A program made the translations under genes and the position numbers. 64,000 nucleotides of DNA from NCBI GenBank assembly GCA_019347945.1, contig JAHWKK010000001.1, positions 193,299 through 257,298 on the forward strand, given 5' to 3'. Source of the DNA: Acidobacteriota bacterium. Lineage in GTDB: Bacteria > Acidobacteriota > Thermoanaerobaculia > Gp7-AA8 > JAHWKK01. A model generated the notes under the pieces. The model made no database searches. It was not told where the DNA came from and was given only the letters and a program-made list of their open reading frames with translations. Of the stretch, positions 52,173-59,793 are shown piece by piece. How positions within the stretch are numbered: position 1 is the stretch's first letter; the number at the start of each line of letters is the position of its first letter.

Positions 52173-53056
52173 CGTGCCTGCAGAAGCAGTCTCGCCGCCG
52201 AGGCGCCGAGAACCGTCGGGAATCCCAGAACGACCGTCTGGGCCATGATCAGCGAGGTCGGAGCGCCATCGAAACGGCCGACGAACCAGAGAATGGTAGC
52301 TGATGTGACGAGCGATACGGCGTAGGTTGCCGCAGCTCCTCCTGCGACGTGCCAGGGCGTCTCCGCGTTCGCGAGCTTATGCGAGCCCTTGAATTCGCTG
52401 TAGTGAAGAATGACTGCGGCGACCGCGAATGAGAACACCGCGAGCAACAGGACCTTCGGAAAGGAAATCTCGGATGCGATCAGAACGATCTCTTCGGTCG
52501 GGGCGACGTTGGCGGCAAAGGCCACACCGCCGAACAGGCCGATCACGACCTCGTCGAAGGCGGCGCTGGAGTGTCGCCGTTTGTCGGAATCGCCCGATTT
52601 GCCGGAATCACGGCCTTCCTTCGCGGAGCCGTCGTCGGAGCTCTCCGAGCCGAGTTGCGCCGTGCCGATCGAGATGCCGACCGCAACCACTCCCGCCTCG
52701 ATCGCGATCTTTCCAATTACAATCTCGAGAGGCATGCCGGTCGTGATGCGGCCGAGGATCGCCAGGACTGCCGCGGCAGTGAGGAGGCCGATCCCGAGCG
52801 AGTCGATCGAGTCCGTGAGGACCTCGAGCCAGCTGGCATCCTCGCGAAATCCCGAAAACCGGTTGTATCCGAGCAGCAGCAGAAGCGTAACGGCCAGAAA
52901 ACCGAGCAGCCTGGCAGGGGAAGAGAGGAACCCGAGCCACCAGACCTCCATTGTGTAGAGGAGCGGAACGCTGAAAAGAAGACCGCCCGATATACCGCGG
53001 CCGTACTCTTTGAGCGAGTCGGAAACGGACTTACTCGACGCCTCCGCGGTTCCCAT
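52169..53056 (-). CDS. TIGR02587-like polytopic membrane protein
   Basis: The 295-residue protein has about eight membrane helices; a hydrophilic loop (about residues 150-175, rich in Ser/Asp/Lys/Gly) interrupts them. Recognisable segments are Y-G-R-G-I-S-G-G-L-L-F-S-V-P-L-L-Y-T-M-E-V-W-W and F-A-A-N-V-A-P-T-E-E-I-V-L-I-A. It matches my recollection of the TIGR02587 family and is coupled to the TIGR02588-like gene by a 4-bp overlap, the known pairing. Function unknown. ATG 53056 is preferred; a longer start at 53086 runs through the PKD remnant. Confidence 0.65.
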   Translation of the reverse strand: MGTAEASSKSVSDSLKEYGRGISGGLLFSVPLLYTMEVWWLGFLSSPARLLGFLAVTLLLLLGYNRFSGFREDASWLEVLTDSIDSLGIGLLTAAAVLAILGRITTGMPLEIVIGKIAIEAGVVAVGISIGTAQLGSESSDDGSAKEGRDSGKSGDSDKRRHSSAAFDEVVIGLFGGVAFAANVAPTEEIVLIASEISFPKVLLLAVFSFAVAAVILHYSEFKGSHKLANAETPWHVAGGAAATYAVSLVTSATILWFVGRFDGAPTSLIMAQTVVLGFPTVLGASAARLLLQAR

Positions 53057-53345
53057 TATTCGCAGGTGGAGCAAATTTCTCACCACTACGTCCAGCGGGG
53101 ACCCTCACAGTCACCTGATCGCTGCTTCCGAGCGCGTCGGTGACCGTGAGCGTGACGAAGTATCTGCCGGGACTCGCGTAGGTGTGTGTCGGGTTCCTCT
53201 CGTTCGACTGAGCGCCGTCTCGAAGTCCCACAGAAAGCGCAGTTCGTCGCCTTCCGGATCGCGCGAGCTCTCACCGAGGCATTGCGAGGGATTGGCGGTT
53301 CTCGCCGGTGACAGTGACCCGCACCACTGGGTTTTCTCGGACAGG
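53031..53345 (-). pseudogene. PKD-domain remnant with frameshift
   Basis: Two frames on the minus strand join into one PKD domain. The first gives R-D-P-E-G-D-E-L-R-F-L-W-D-F and the second continues D-G-A-Q-S-N-E-R-N-P-T-H-T-Y-A-S-P-G-R-Y, then V-T-L-T-V-T-D-A-L-G. A single missing base near 53219-53222 (TTCGAGACGG where TTCGGCGACGG is expected) breaks the frame. No upstream part of the gene exists: the remnant begins directly after the stop of the sulfatase-fold gene. It looks like the decayed tail of a secreted multi-PKD protein. Confidence 0.7.
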
Positions 53346-53348
53346 CAG

Positions 53349-55496
53349 CTAGCCCCCCGCCCTCCGCCGCTCGACCTCGCGCAACATCGCCCGCGCGGCG
53401 TCCAGATCCCTCGCATAACGTTCGGGCGGTGCGGTACGTATGAACCGCGTCAGCGACTCCCGCGCAATCTCCCACTCCCCGATTCTTCCCGCCGTCACCG
53501 ACAAATTGAACAGCGCGTCGTACTGCTGCGGATTCACCGCGACCGCCTTCGACCATGCCTCGATCGCCCGGCGCGCGTCACCCTGCTGCGCATAGAGGAC
53601 TCCAAGGGCATTGAGCGTCAGCGGGAGGCGATCGTTCAGGTGGAGCGCCTCGAGCAGGTATTTCCGTGCACGCTCGTGCTCCTGAGCTCGCAGCGCCACG
53701 ATTCCCAGATTCTGGTAGGCCGTGGCGTTGGTAGCATCCCTCTCCAGCGCCCGCTCGAACTGCCGCACCGCTTCCGCGACGTTTCCGAGATCCGCGAGCG
53801 CGATACCGTAGGCGTTGAGCAGTTCCGGATCATCGTCACGGCTGACGTTGCGCAGCACTTCGACGGCCTCGGCGGCGTGCCCGTTCTCGCTCAGAAGCAG
53901 TCCGAGTCGTCGGCGGACTCCATCGGAGCCGGGATTGATCCGGAGTGCTTCACGCAGCGAGTCGATCGCCAGAGCCGGCTTTTCGACCTGCTGCAGTACG
54001 AAGGCGTGCAGCTCCCGCGCATACTCCATGTCCGGCCTTTCGGCGAGAACCCTCTCCGCCAGTACAATCGCCTCGTCGAGGGCCCCCTCGTGGTACAGCG
54101 CGATCGCCTCCTGCATCTGGCGATCGAGGTGAATCAGGTTCTTCGGATCGTCCTCGGCCGTGTAACTCTTCTTCGCGGCAGTTCCCGTGATGTAGCCCAG
54201 ACTGAGCAGTTGCGCAGTCTCGTCCGCCGAGACATTCCTCTCGGCAGCTCGCTCGGGTGCCGCCTCGCGAAGAGATTCACGAAGCGCCGCCGTCACGCGG
54301 CGTTCCCCGGCAACCAGATTGTTCTCCTCGCGGGGATCGTTTTCCAGGTCGTACAGCTCAGGCAGGGGAAGATCGATGTACTTGTGGCTGCCGGAGATCA
54401 TCCCGATCAGTGGTGCCCAGCCGCGATTGAATGATGCCGTGAGCGCTTCAAAGTAGCTCTTTTCGCTCCCCTCCGGCTGCAGCAGAGACCGTCCGGGAAG
54501 TCCGTCCGGCAGAGGGAGCCCGACACGATCCAGGATGGTCGGCACGAGATCGATGTGCCTCGCCAGTCGTGCGTCCCGCCGCCCCCGCAATCTGTCGCCG
54601 TCACGGATCAGGAGCGGCACCTTCAGCGTCGGCTCGTACGCGAACAGGCCGTGGGTGAGCTCTCCGTGCTCACCCAGCGCCTCCCCGTGATCGGAGGTGA
54701 AGATCAGCAGCAGATTCTTCTGCTGTTCCAGAATCGGGCCGAGGTAGCCCTGCAGGTAATGGTCCACGGCCGCAACTTCACCGAGATACGGGTTGGATGC
54801 GTACTGCTCGGCGAACGGACTGGGTGGCTGGTAGGGCGCGTGCGGTTCGTAGAGATGGATCCAGAGAAAACGCGGCTGCCCCTTCTTCGCCTCGAACCAC
54901 GATATCGCCGGTCGGAGCACTTCTTCCGCACTCCGCTGCGCCATCACGAACTGGTGCGCGAAAGAGCCTTCTCGGTACTGGTCGTCGTAGGTCTCGAACC
55001 CCTGATTCAATCCGTAACGGGCGTCGAGTGGGAATGCGGCGACGAAGGCCCCGGAGACATAGCCCTTCTCGAGGAGCATGGCCGCGATCGTCTCGTGCCC
55101 CGGATCGAGCCTGAATCCAGCGTTGTCGCGGACGCCGTGCTGATACGGATACAGCCCCGTGAGCATATTCGCATGCGAAGGAAGGGTCACCACGTTGTGG
55201 GCGTAAGCGTTTTCGAAAACCGTTCCCTCCCCGGCGAGACGGTCGATGAATGGGGTCTGCACCTCGGAATTCCCTGCATACCCGAGTGCGTCCGCGCGCA
55301 GCGTGTCGACCGTGATCAGAATCACGTCCGGCGGCTGGTCCCCCGTCCTGGACCGCATCACCAGCCCGGCGCCGACGACCAGGACCATCAGGAGCGCGAC
55401 CAGCGACAATCGGATCGCGGTACGGACCCGGCGCGGCGAGTCCGGCTGCGCTCGGGACTCCTTCCCCCTTCTCCTGGTCGGCTTTCGTCCGGCCAT
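53349..55496 (-). CDS. Membrane-anchored sulfatase-fold protein with TPR tail (second copy)
   Basis: The 715-residue protein has a basic N terminus and one membrane anchor (about residues 26-46). An alkaline-phosphatase/sulfatase-superfamily domain (about 55-420) has I-T-V-D-T-L-R-A-D, the nucleophile region V-T-L-P-S-H-A-N-M-L-T-G and F-T-S-D-H-G-E-A-L-G-E-H-G, and TPRs follow (about 490-710). In true sulfatases the motif is C/S-x-P-S-R; here Thr replaces Cys and His replaces Arg, so no formylglycine can form. A hydrolase or transferase of phospho- or sulfo-groups at the periplasmic face is likely. The VWA gene upstream stops 1 bp before the ATG. Confidence 0.87.
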   Translation of the reverse strand: MAGRKPTRRRGKESRAQPDSPRRVRTAIRLSLVALLMVLVVGAGLVMRSRTGDQPPDVILITVDTLRADALGYAGNSEVQTPFIDRLAGEGTVFENAYAHNVVTLPSHANMLTGLYPYQHGVRDNAGFRLDPGHETIAAMLLEKGYVSGAFVAAFPLDARYGLNQGFETYDDQYREGSFAHQFVMAQRSAEEVLRPAISWFEAKKGQPRFLWIHLYEPHAPYQPPSPFAEQYASNPYLGEVAAVDHYLQGYLGPILEQQKNLLLIFTSDHGEALGEHGELTHGLFAYEPTLKVPLLIRDGDRLRGRRDARLARHIDLVPTILDRVGLPLPDGLPGRSLLQPEGSEKSYFEALTASFNRGWAPLIGMISGSHKYIDLPLPELYDLENDPREENNLVAGERRVTAALRESLREAAPERAAERNVSADETAQLLSLGYITGTAAKKSYTAEDDPKNLIHLDRQMQEAIALYHEGALDEAIVLAERVLAERPDMEYARELHAFVLQQVEKPALAIDSLREALRINPGSDGVRRRLGLLLSENGHAAEAVEVLRNVSRDDDPELLNAYGIALADLGNVAEAVRQFERALERDATNATAYQNLGIVALRAQEHERARKYLLEALHLNDRLPLTLNALGVLYAQQGDARRAIEAWSKAVAVNPQQYDALFNLSVTAGRIGEWEIARESLTRFIRTAPPERYARDLDAARAMLREVERRRAGG

Positions 55497-55497
55497 G

Positions 55498-57594
55498 TCA
55501 GGGTCTGATGTGCAGATCGATCGACACTTCCTGCGGCCGCATACCCTCCCCCGGCGGCACCCGCACATCCATCCGGTAATCCCCCGGTGCGAGATCCGAG
55601 GGGTCGAGTCGGAGCAGTAGTTTGATGAGGCCATCGCCCGTAGCTTCGGTACGTCCGACCAGCGTCAGCCCCGCATTCGTCGGCTGTCCATCGGGTCCGT
55701 TGAGGCTGGCCACCAGTCGCAGGCGCTCCGGGTCGAAGTTGTAGGTGAAGAGTGCAAACTCCTGTGCCTCCTCCCCGGAGATCACGGGACGGGCGGCCGG
55801 AATGAAACTTTCCTGACCGAGAGTGAACGGATAGTCGATGTCGCCACCCGCCTTGGAAACGCCCCGCAGCAGGATCCACCTCCCCGGGTCCTCGAACATC
55901 AGGGGAGGCAGAATCGCCTGTTCGCCGTACTCGGGAACGTGGATGCGCGCCCGGGTGAATCCCTTCAGCCCCGATTCCGCGACACGGACCAGAGTCTTCA
56001 CCGTGTAATCGCCGGGGGGAAGGCTCAGAATCCCGTAATATTTGAGACCACTGTCCTTCAGGACGTGGCCGACCCTCGACAGATCGAGAGAGAATATCTG
56101 GAACAGGTGGTCCCGGACCGTACCGGAGTCGTCGAATGCATAGATGAACAGCTCTCCATTCGCCACGTCGCCGGGAACCATACTGGTCAGACCATCCCCC
56201 GAGATCTCCACCACGACCGGGACTTCCGCGTCTCGATCCTTTTGCGGAAGCGGCGTCACCAGAATGCTCGTCGGGATCTCTTCGAACGGGATGTCGTTCA
56301 TCAGGATGTCGGTCGCGCTGAGGATCTGCTCGACCGCCATCATCTGCTGTCGCGGCTCGTAATAGCCCGCGCGGTGGGAGACATGAAGACCCGAGTACCC
56401 CACGACCCGAACCTTGACCTTCAGATCGCGAAACTTTCCGGGATTCCCTGATGGCTGCGTCTGAAATCCCAGAACGTAGACGACCTCCTGCTGCTTGAGC
56501 ATCCGTGCAAACGCATCGGCGAAGTCATTGCTGTTCTTGAAGACCTCCCCGCCCGTTGGACTGCTCAGCAGAAAGAGGGACTCGTTCGAGGAGAGATGAG
56601 ATCCGGCACGCGCGTCGGTAGGACTGCGGATGCCGGCGATGTCGATGGTGTGTAGCACCACGTCCGATCTCCGGAAAAGGTGTGCCATCGCATTGAGCTC
56701 CGACTGAGTCGCGACGCTGCCGAACTCCTCATCCATGTCGAAGCGCCAGATCTCGCCCCGGAGCCGCGCAAGATTCCGATCCTCCCGTTCGTAAATATTC
56801 TCCGTTTCCCGCCCGTGAATCGCCCGGCCGTCAAAGCCTTCGGTCAGAAGAATGACCTGTTTGCGTCCCCGGACTGCATCGAGAGAGCGCGCGACGATCC
56901 CGAAGGTTCGAAGCTGCTTCTCGATCCGTACCTTCTCGTAGCGGTGACGGTCGCCCTCCATACGGCTGGCGATCAGACCGGTGATCTCCTGGAGCTCCCG
57001 GTCGAGCTCACTGTCACCCGGGGCGATGCTGCTCCTGACCATGCCGGGGTCGACGCTGCCCGCGAGAAGCAGCGGATCCCGCGTCTGAAGAAACTTCTGA
57101 TCCTCGAGCATTCTAATGGCGCTTTGCACCAGTTCCCGGTCGGTCGTGAACGCCGTGAGAATGCGGAATCCTTCCTCCACCGAGTACACCGCGACCGACA
57201 CCAGATCCCTCTCTCCCAGTGCATTCCGAACGAAATCCTCTGCAGCGGCTCGCGCGCGAATCAACCCTTTCGGCGACGAGTTCGACAGATCGAACGCGAT
57301 CAGGAAGTTTCGGCGCGCCGCGGGGGCCAAACGCTCCGGTGCATCGGTCGAGAGGTTCGCGAGATCAATCTCCTGGAAGTGCGTGATTTTCCTCCGCTTC
57401 CCCTCATCGTAAACTTCGAAGTTCTCCGGCTTCAGCCCTCGGATCGGGTTTCCGGCGCTGTCGAACACGTTGACCGGAATCTCGACCAGGTTCACCTGGA
57501 GTGTCTCGTCGACCCGGGCGTCGTCCTGCGCCGAGACGAAAGTTGAAAAAAACGTGAGAGAAAAGATCAGTGCCGCTGCGATTCTGGTTTTCAT
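55498..57594 (-). CDS. Secreted VWFA-related protein (TIGR03436 type), copy 2
   Basis: From ATG 57594 (GGAGA Shine-Dalgarno) the 698-residue protein has a signal peptide (ending V-S-A-Q). An N-terminal segment (L-V-E-I-P-V-N-V-F-D-S-A-G-N-P-I-R-G-L) typical of VWFA-related Acidobacteria proteins precedes the von Willebrand A domain (about 75-340), which opens with F-L-I-A-F-D-L-S-N-S-S, close to a D-x-S-x-S MIDAS. The last ~280 residues are beta-rich. It is a periplasmic or secreted binding protein. A paralog of the gene just upstream. Confidence 0.88.
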   Translation of the reverse strand: MKTRIAAALIFSLTFFSTFVSAQDDARVDETLQVNLVEIPVNVFDSAGNPIRGLKPENFEVYDEGKRRKITHFQEIDLANLSTDAPERLAPAARRNFLIAFDLSNSSPKGLIRARAAAEDFVRNALGERDLVSVAVYSVEEGFRILTAFTTDRELVQSAIRMLEDQKFLQTRDPLLLAGSVDPGMVRSSIAPGDSELDRELQEITGLIASRMEGDRHRYEKVRIEKQLRTFGIVARSLDAVRGRKQVILLTEGFDGRAIHGRETENIYEREDRNLARLRGEIWRFDMDEEFGSVATQSELNAMAHLFRRSDVVLHTIDIAGIRSPTDARAGSHLSSNESLFLLSSPTGGEVFKNSNDFADAFARMLKQQEVVYVLGFQTQPSGNPGKFRDLKVKVRVVGYSGLHVSHRAGYYEPRQQMMAVEQILSATDILMNDIPFEEIPTSILVTPLPQKDRDAEVPVVVEISGDGLTSMVPGDVANGELFIYAFDDSGTVRDHLFQIFSLDLSRVGHVLKDSGLKYYGILSLPPGDYTVKTLVRVAESGLKGFTRARIHVPEYGEQAILPPLMFEDPGRWILLRGVSKAGGDIDYPFTLGQESFIPAARPVISGEEAQEFALFTYNFDPERLRLVASLNGPDGQPTNAGLTLVGRTEATGDGLIKLLLRLDPSDLAPGDYRMDVRVPPGEGMRPQEVSIDLHIRP

Positions 57595-57708
57595 CGTCTC
57601 TCCGGACGGACACGAGCGCTCGCGGGAGGGGCAGCCTCTCGTCGGCCCGGTCCGTCTCTTCTTCAGCGAACAACCTGCCGCTCCGGAAAATGTTTCCACC
57701 TGGAGGGC

Positions 57709-59793
57709 CTACTGCAGGACAAACGGCGCGCGCACTTTCTGCTCTGCCACTCCCCGGGGACGGACGCTGAACTCCAGCGTGTGCGAACCACTCGGAAGCT
57801 TCGACGGGTCGAAGTCGAAGACGAGCTTCATTCCCCCCTGCTCGTCAAGGGGTGTGCGGCCTCTGAGTGCGACGGCGGCAGGAAGCGTCGCGCCTTCGGA
57901 CGTCTTCACCGCAGCGGACAGAGCGAGATCCTCTGGTTCGACGTTGTAGAAAAACAGAGCCACCTGTTGTGACTCGTCCCTCTCCAGGCGGGGATTCACA
58001 CCTGGAACGAAACCCTCCGACCCGATCGCGAAGGGATACATGCTACCCGCCTCGCCGCGGACCATGATCCAGTCATCAGCGTCGCCGACGAACAAAGGCG
58101 GCAACACCATCGGTTCACCGAGCTCCGGAATGCTCATGCGCGCCGTGGCCACGCCCGCCCGGTCGGAACCTTCCACCCTCAGTAGCACGCGGATGTCATA
58201 GGTCCCCGGCTCCAGCTCGAGCGTTCCGTAGTACCGGATACCCGTCGCTTCGAGCGTTTGACGCGTTCTCTCGAGATCGAGCGACAGCCTCTGATGAGAA
58301 AAATCCACCACACGCAGGTTCTCGTCGAAAGCGTAGACGAACAGATCGGTCTCCACCGCGGATCCTCCCGCGGCAGCGAGAATCTCCGGGCCGCTGATTC
58401 TCATCACGACCGGAACCTCGACCTTATTGCCTACGGGAAATGGGACGGCGAGAAGATCGATGCCGATGCTCAACCGGGGCCGCCCACTCAAAAGAAGATC
58501 CATCGACTCGAGCGTCCTCTCGAGATCATTGCTCGCCGGTTGAGGCTCCTGGTATCCCGCCCGGTGAGAGACCCTTCCGCCGGGGACGTCTTTCAGCTTT
58601 ACCTGCAGCCGGTGGACCTTACCCGGTTCTCCCGCTCTGGTCGGAGTGAACCCGAGGACGTAGACGATTTCCTGCTGCTCGAGAAGCTTGCGGAAGTTTC
58701 CCTGCAGTTCATTCCTGTTTCTGAAGACACTGCCCCCCGTCGGGTTCGCCATCAGGAACAGCCCGTCGCTCGAGCTGCCACGCCGTCCTTCCCGCGCCCC
58801 GGTTTCTCCGCGCAGGCCGCGGATGTCGATCGCGTGCAGCACCGTGTCGTTCCGCTTGAAGATCTCGCCCATCTGCTCGAGAGCGTTCAAATGCGTGGCG
58901 CTGCCGAAATCCTGCTCACTGTCGACCTTCCACACCTCACCGCGCAGCCGGGCAAGCCTCTGCTCTTCACTCTCCGCGTCGTCTCCGAAGCGTCCCTGCA
59001 CGAGACGGGGATCGAAACCTTCGGAAAGGAGAATCACCTGCTTCCGGCCGCGGATGCTGTCGAGTACCTCTGCGATCGAGCCGAAATTCGCCACGGTTCG
59101 CTGGATGCGGGCTCGCTGAAAATCGTCGCGACCTCGATCGGCCCCGCGCGCGAGGTCCTGCTGGTGCTCGAGTGCCGCATGCGCGATCCCGGCAAGGTCC
59201 GACTGGCCGGTATCGCCTTCGAAAGGCGCCTGGGCAACTGCCAGACCCGAAGCCGTCTGCAGCGAAAACATCAGCGGGTCCTCCACGCGAAAGAACCGTG
59301 GCACACCCAGAGTGCGTATCGCACTCTCGAGGGTCTCCGGGTTCGACGTGAATGCGCTCAGGAGCCGGAATCCGCGCTCGACCGAAAACGTGCCGACGGC
59401 GGCGAGATCGAGCGGGCCGATGGAATCGCGGACGAAATCGAGTGCCGCCTCCTGCGCGCGGACGATCGTCAGCGGCGAGGAGTAACTCAAGTCGAACAGC
59501 AGGAGGAAATTCCGGCGCACCACGGGAGAGACCTCGGCCGCGGTTTCGCCCGTGATCGTGCTCATGTCGACCGCTTCGAAATGACGGACGACCTGCCGCG
59601 CACCATCGTCGAGGATCTCGAAGTTCTCCGCGGTGAGACCACGAATCGGGTTTCCTGCCCGGTCGGTCACCGTGACGGGAACCTCCACGAGCGTGACTTC
59701 GATGCGATCGCTCACGCCGACCCGCTCCTGCGCGACGGAGATCCCCGCCAGCATCGACATCATGGTGAATGCAATGATTCTCCAGAACTTCAT
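57709..59793 (-). CDS. Secreted VWFA-related protein (TIGR03436 type), copy 1
   Basis: This 694-residue protein is colinear with the downstream paralog: signal peptide (residues 1-21, ending G-I-S-V-A), V-E-V-P-V-T-V-T-D-R-A-G-N-P-I-R-G-L, and a von Willebrand A domain with F-L-L-L-F-D-L-S-Y-S-S and G-R-K-Q-V-I-L-L-S-E-G-F-D. A matching A-I-D-I-R-G-L region and a beta-rich C-terminal half follow. The ATG overlaps the stop of the sulfatase-fold gene upstream by 4 bp (ATGA, 59790-59793), a direct translational link between the two families. 114 bp separate it from copy 2. Confidence 0.88.
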   Translation of the reverse strand: MKFWRIIAFTMMSMLAGISVAQERVGVSDRIEVTLVEVPVTVTDRAGNPIRGLTAENFEILDDGARQVVRHFEAVDMSTITGETAAEVSPVVRRNFLLLFDLSYSSPLTIVRAQEAALDFVRDSIGPLDLAAVGTFSVERGFRLLSAFTSNPETLESAIRTLGVPRFFRVEDPLMFSLQTASGLAVAQAPFEGDTGQSDLAGIAHAALEHQQDLARGADRGRDDFQRARIQRTVANFGSIAEVLDSIRGRKQVILLSEGFDPRLVQGRFGDDAESEEQRLARLRGEVWKVDSEQDFGSATHLNALEQMGEIFKRNDTVLHAIDIRGLRGETGAREGRRGSSSDGLFLMANPTGGSVFRNRNELQGNFRKLLEQQEIVYVLGFTPTRAGEPGKVHRLQVKLKDVPGGRVSHRAGYQEPQPASNDLERTLESMDLLLSGRPRLSIGIDLLAVPFPVGNKVEVPVVMRISGPEILAAAGGSAVETDLFVYAFDENLRVVDFSHQRLSLDLERTRQTLEATGIRYYGTLELEPGTYDIRVLLRVEGSDRAGVATARMSIPELGEPMVLPPLFVGDADDWIMVRGEAGSMYPFAIGSEGFVPGVNPRLERDESQQVALFFYNVEPEDLALSAAVKTSEGATLPAAVALRGRTPLDEQGGMKLVFDFDPSKLPSGSHTLEFSVRPRGVAEQKVRAPFVLQ

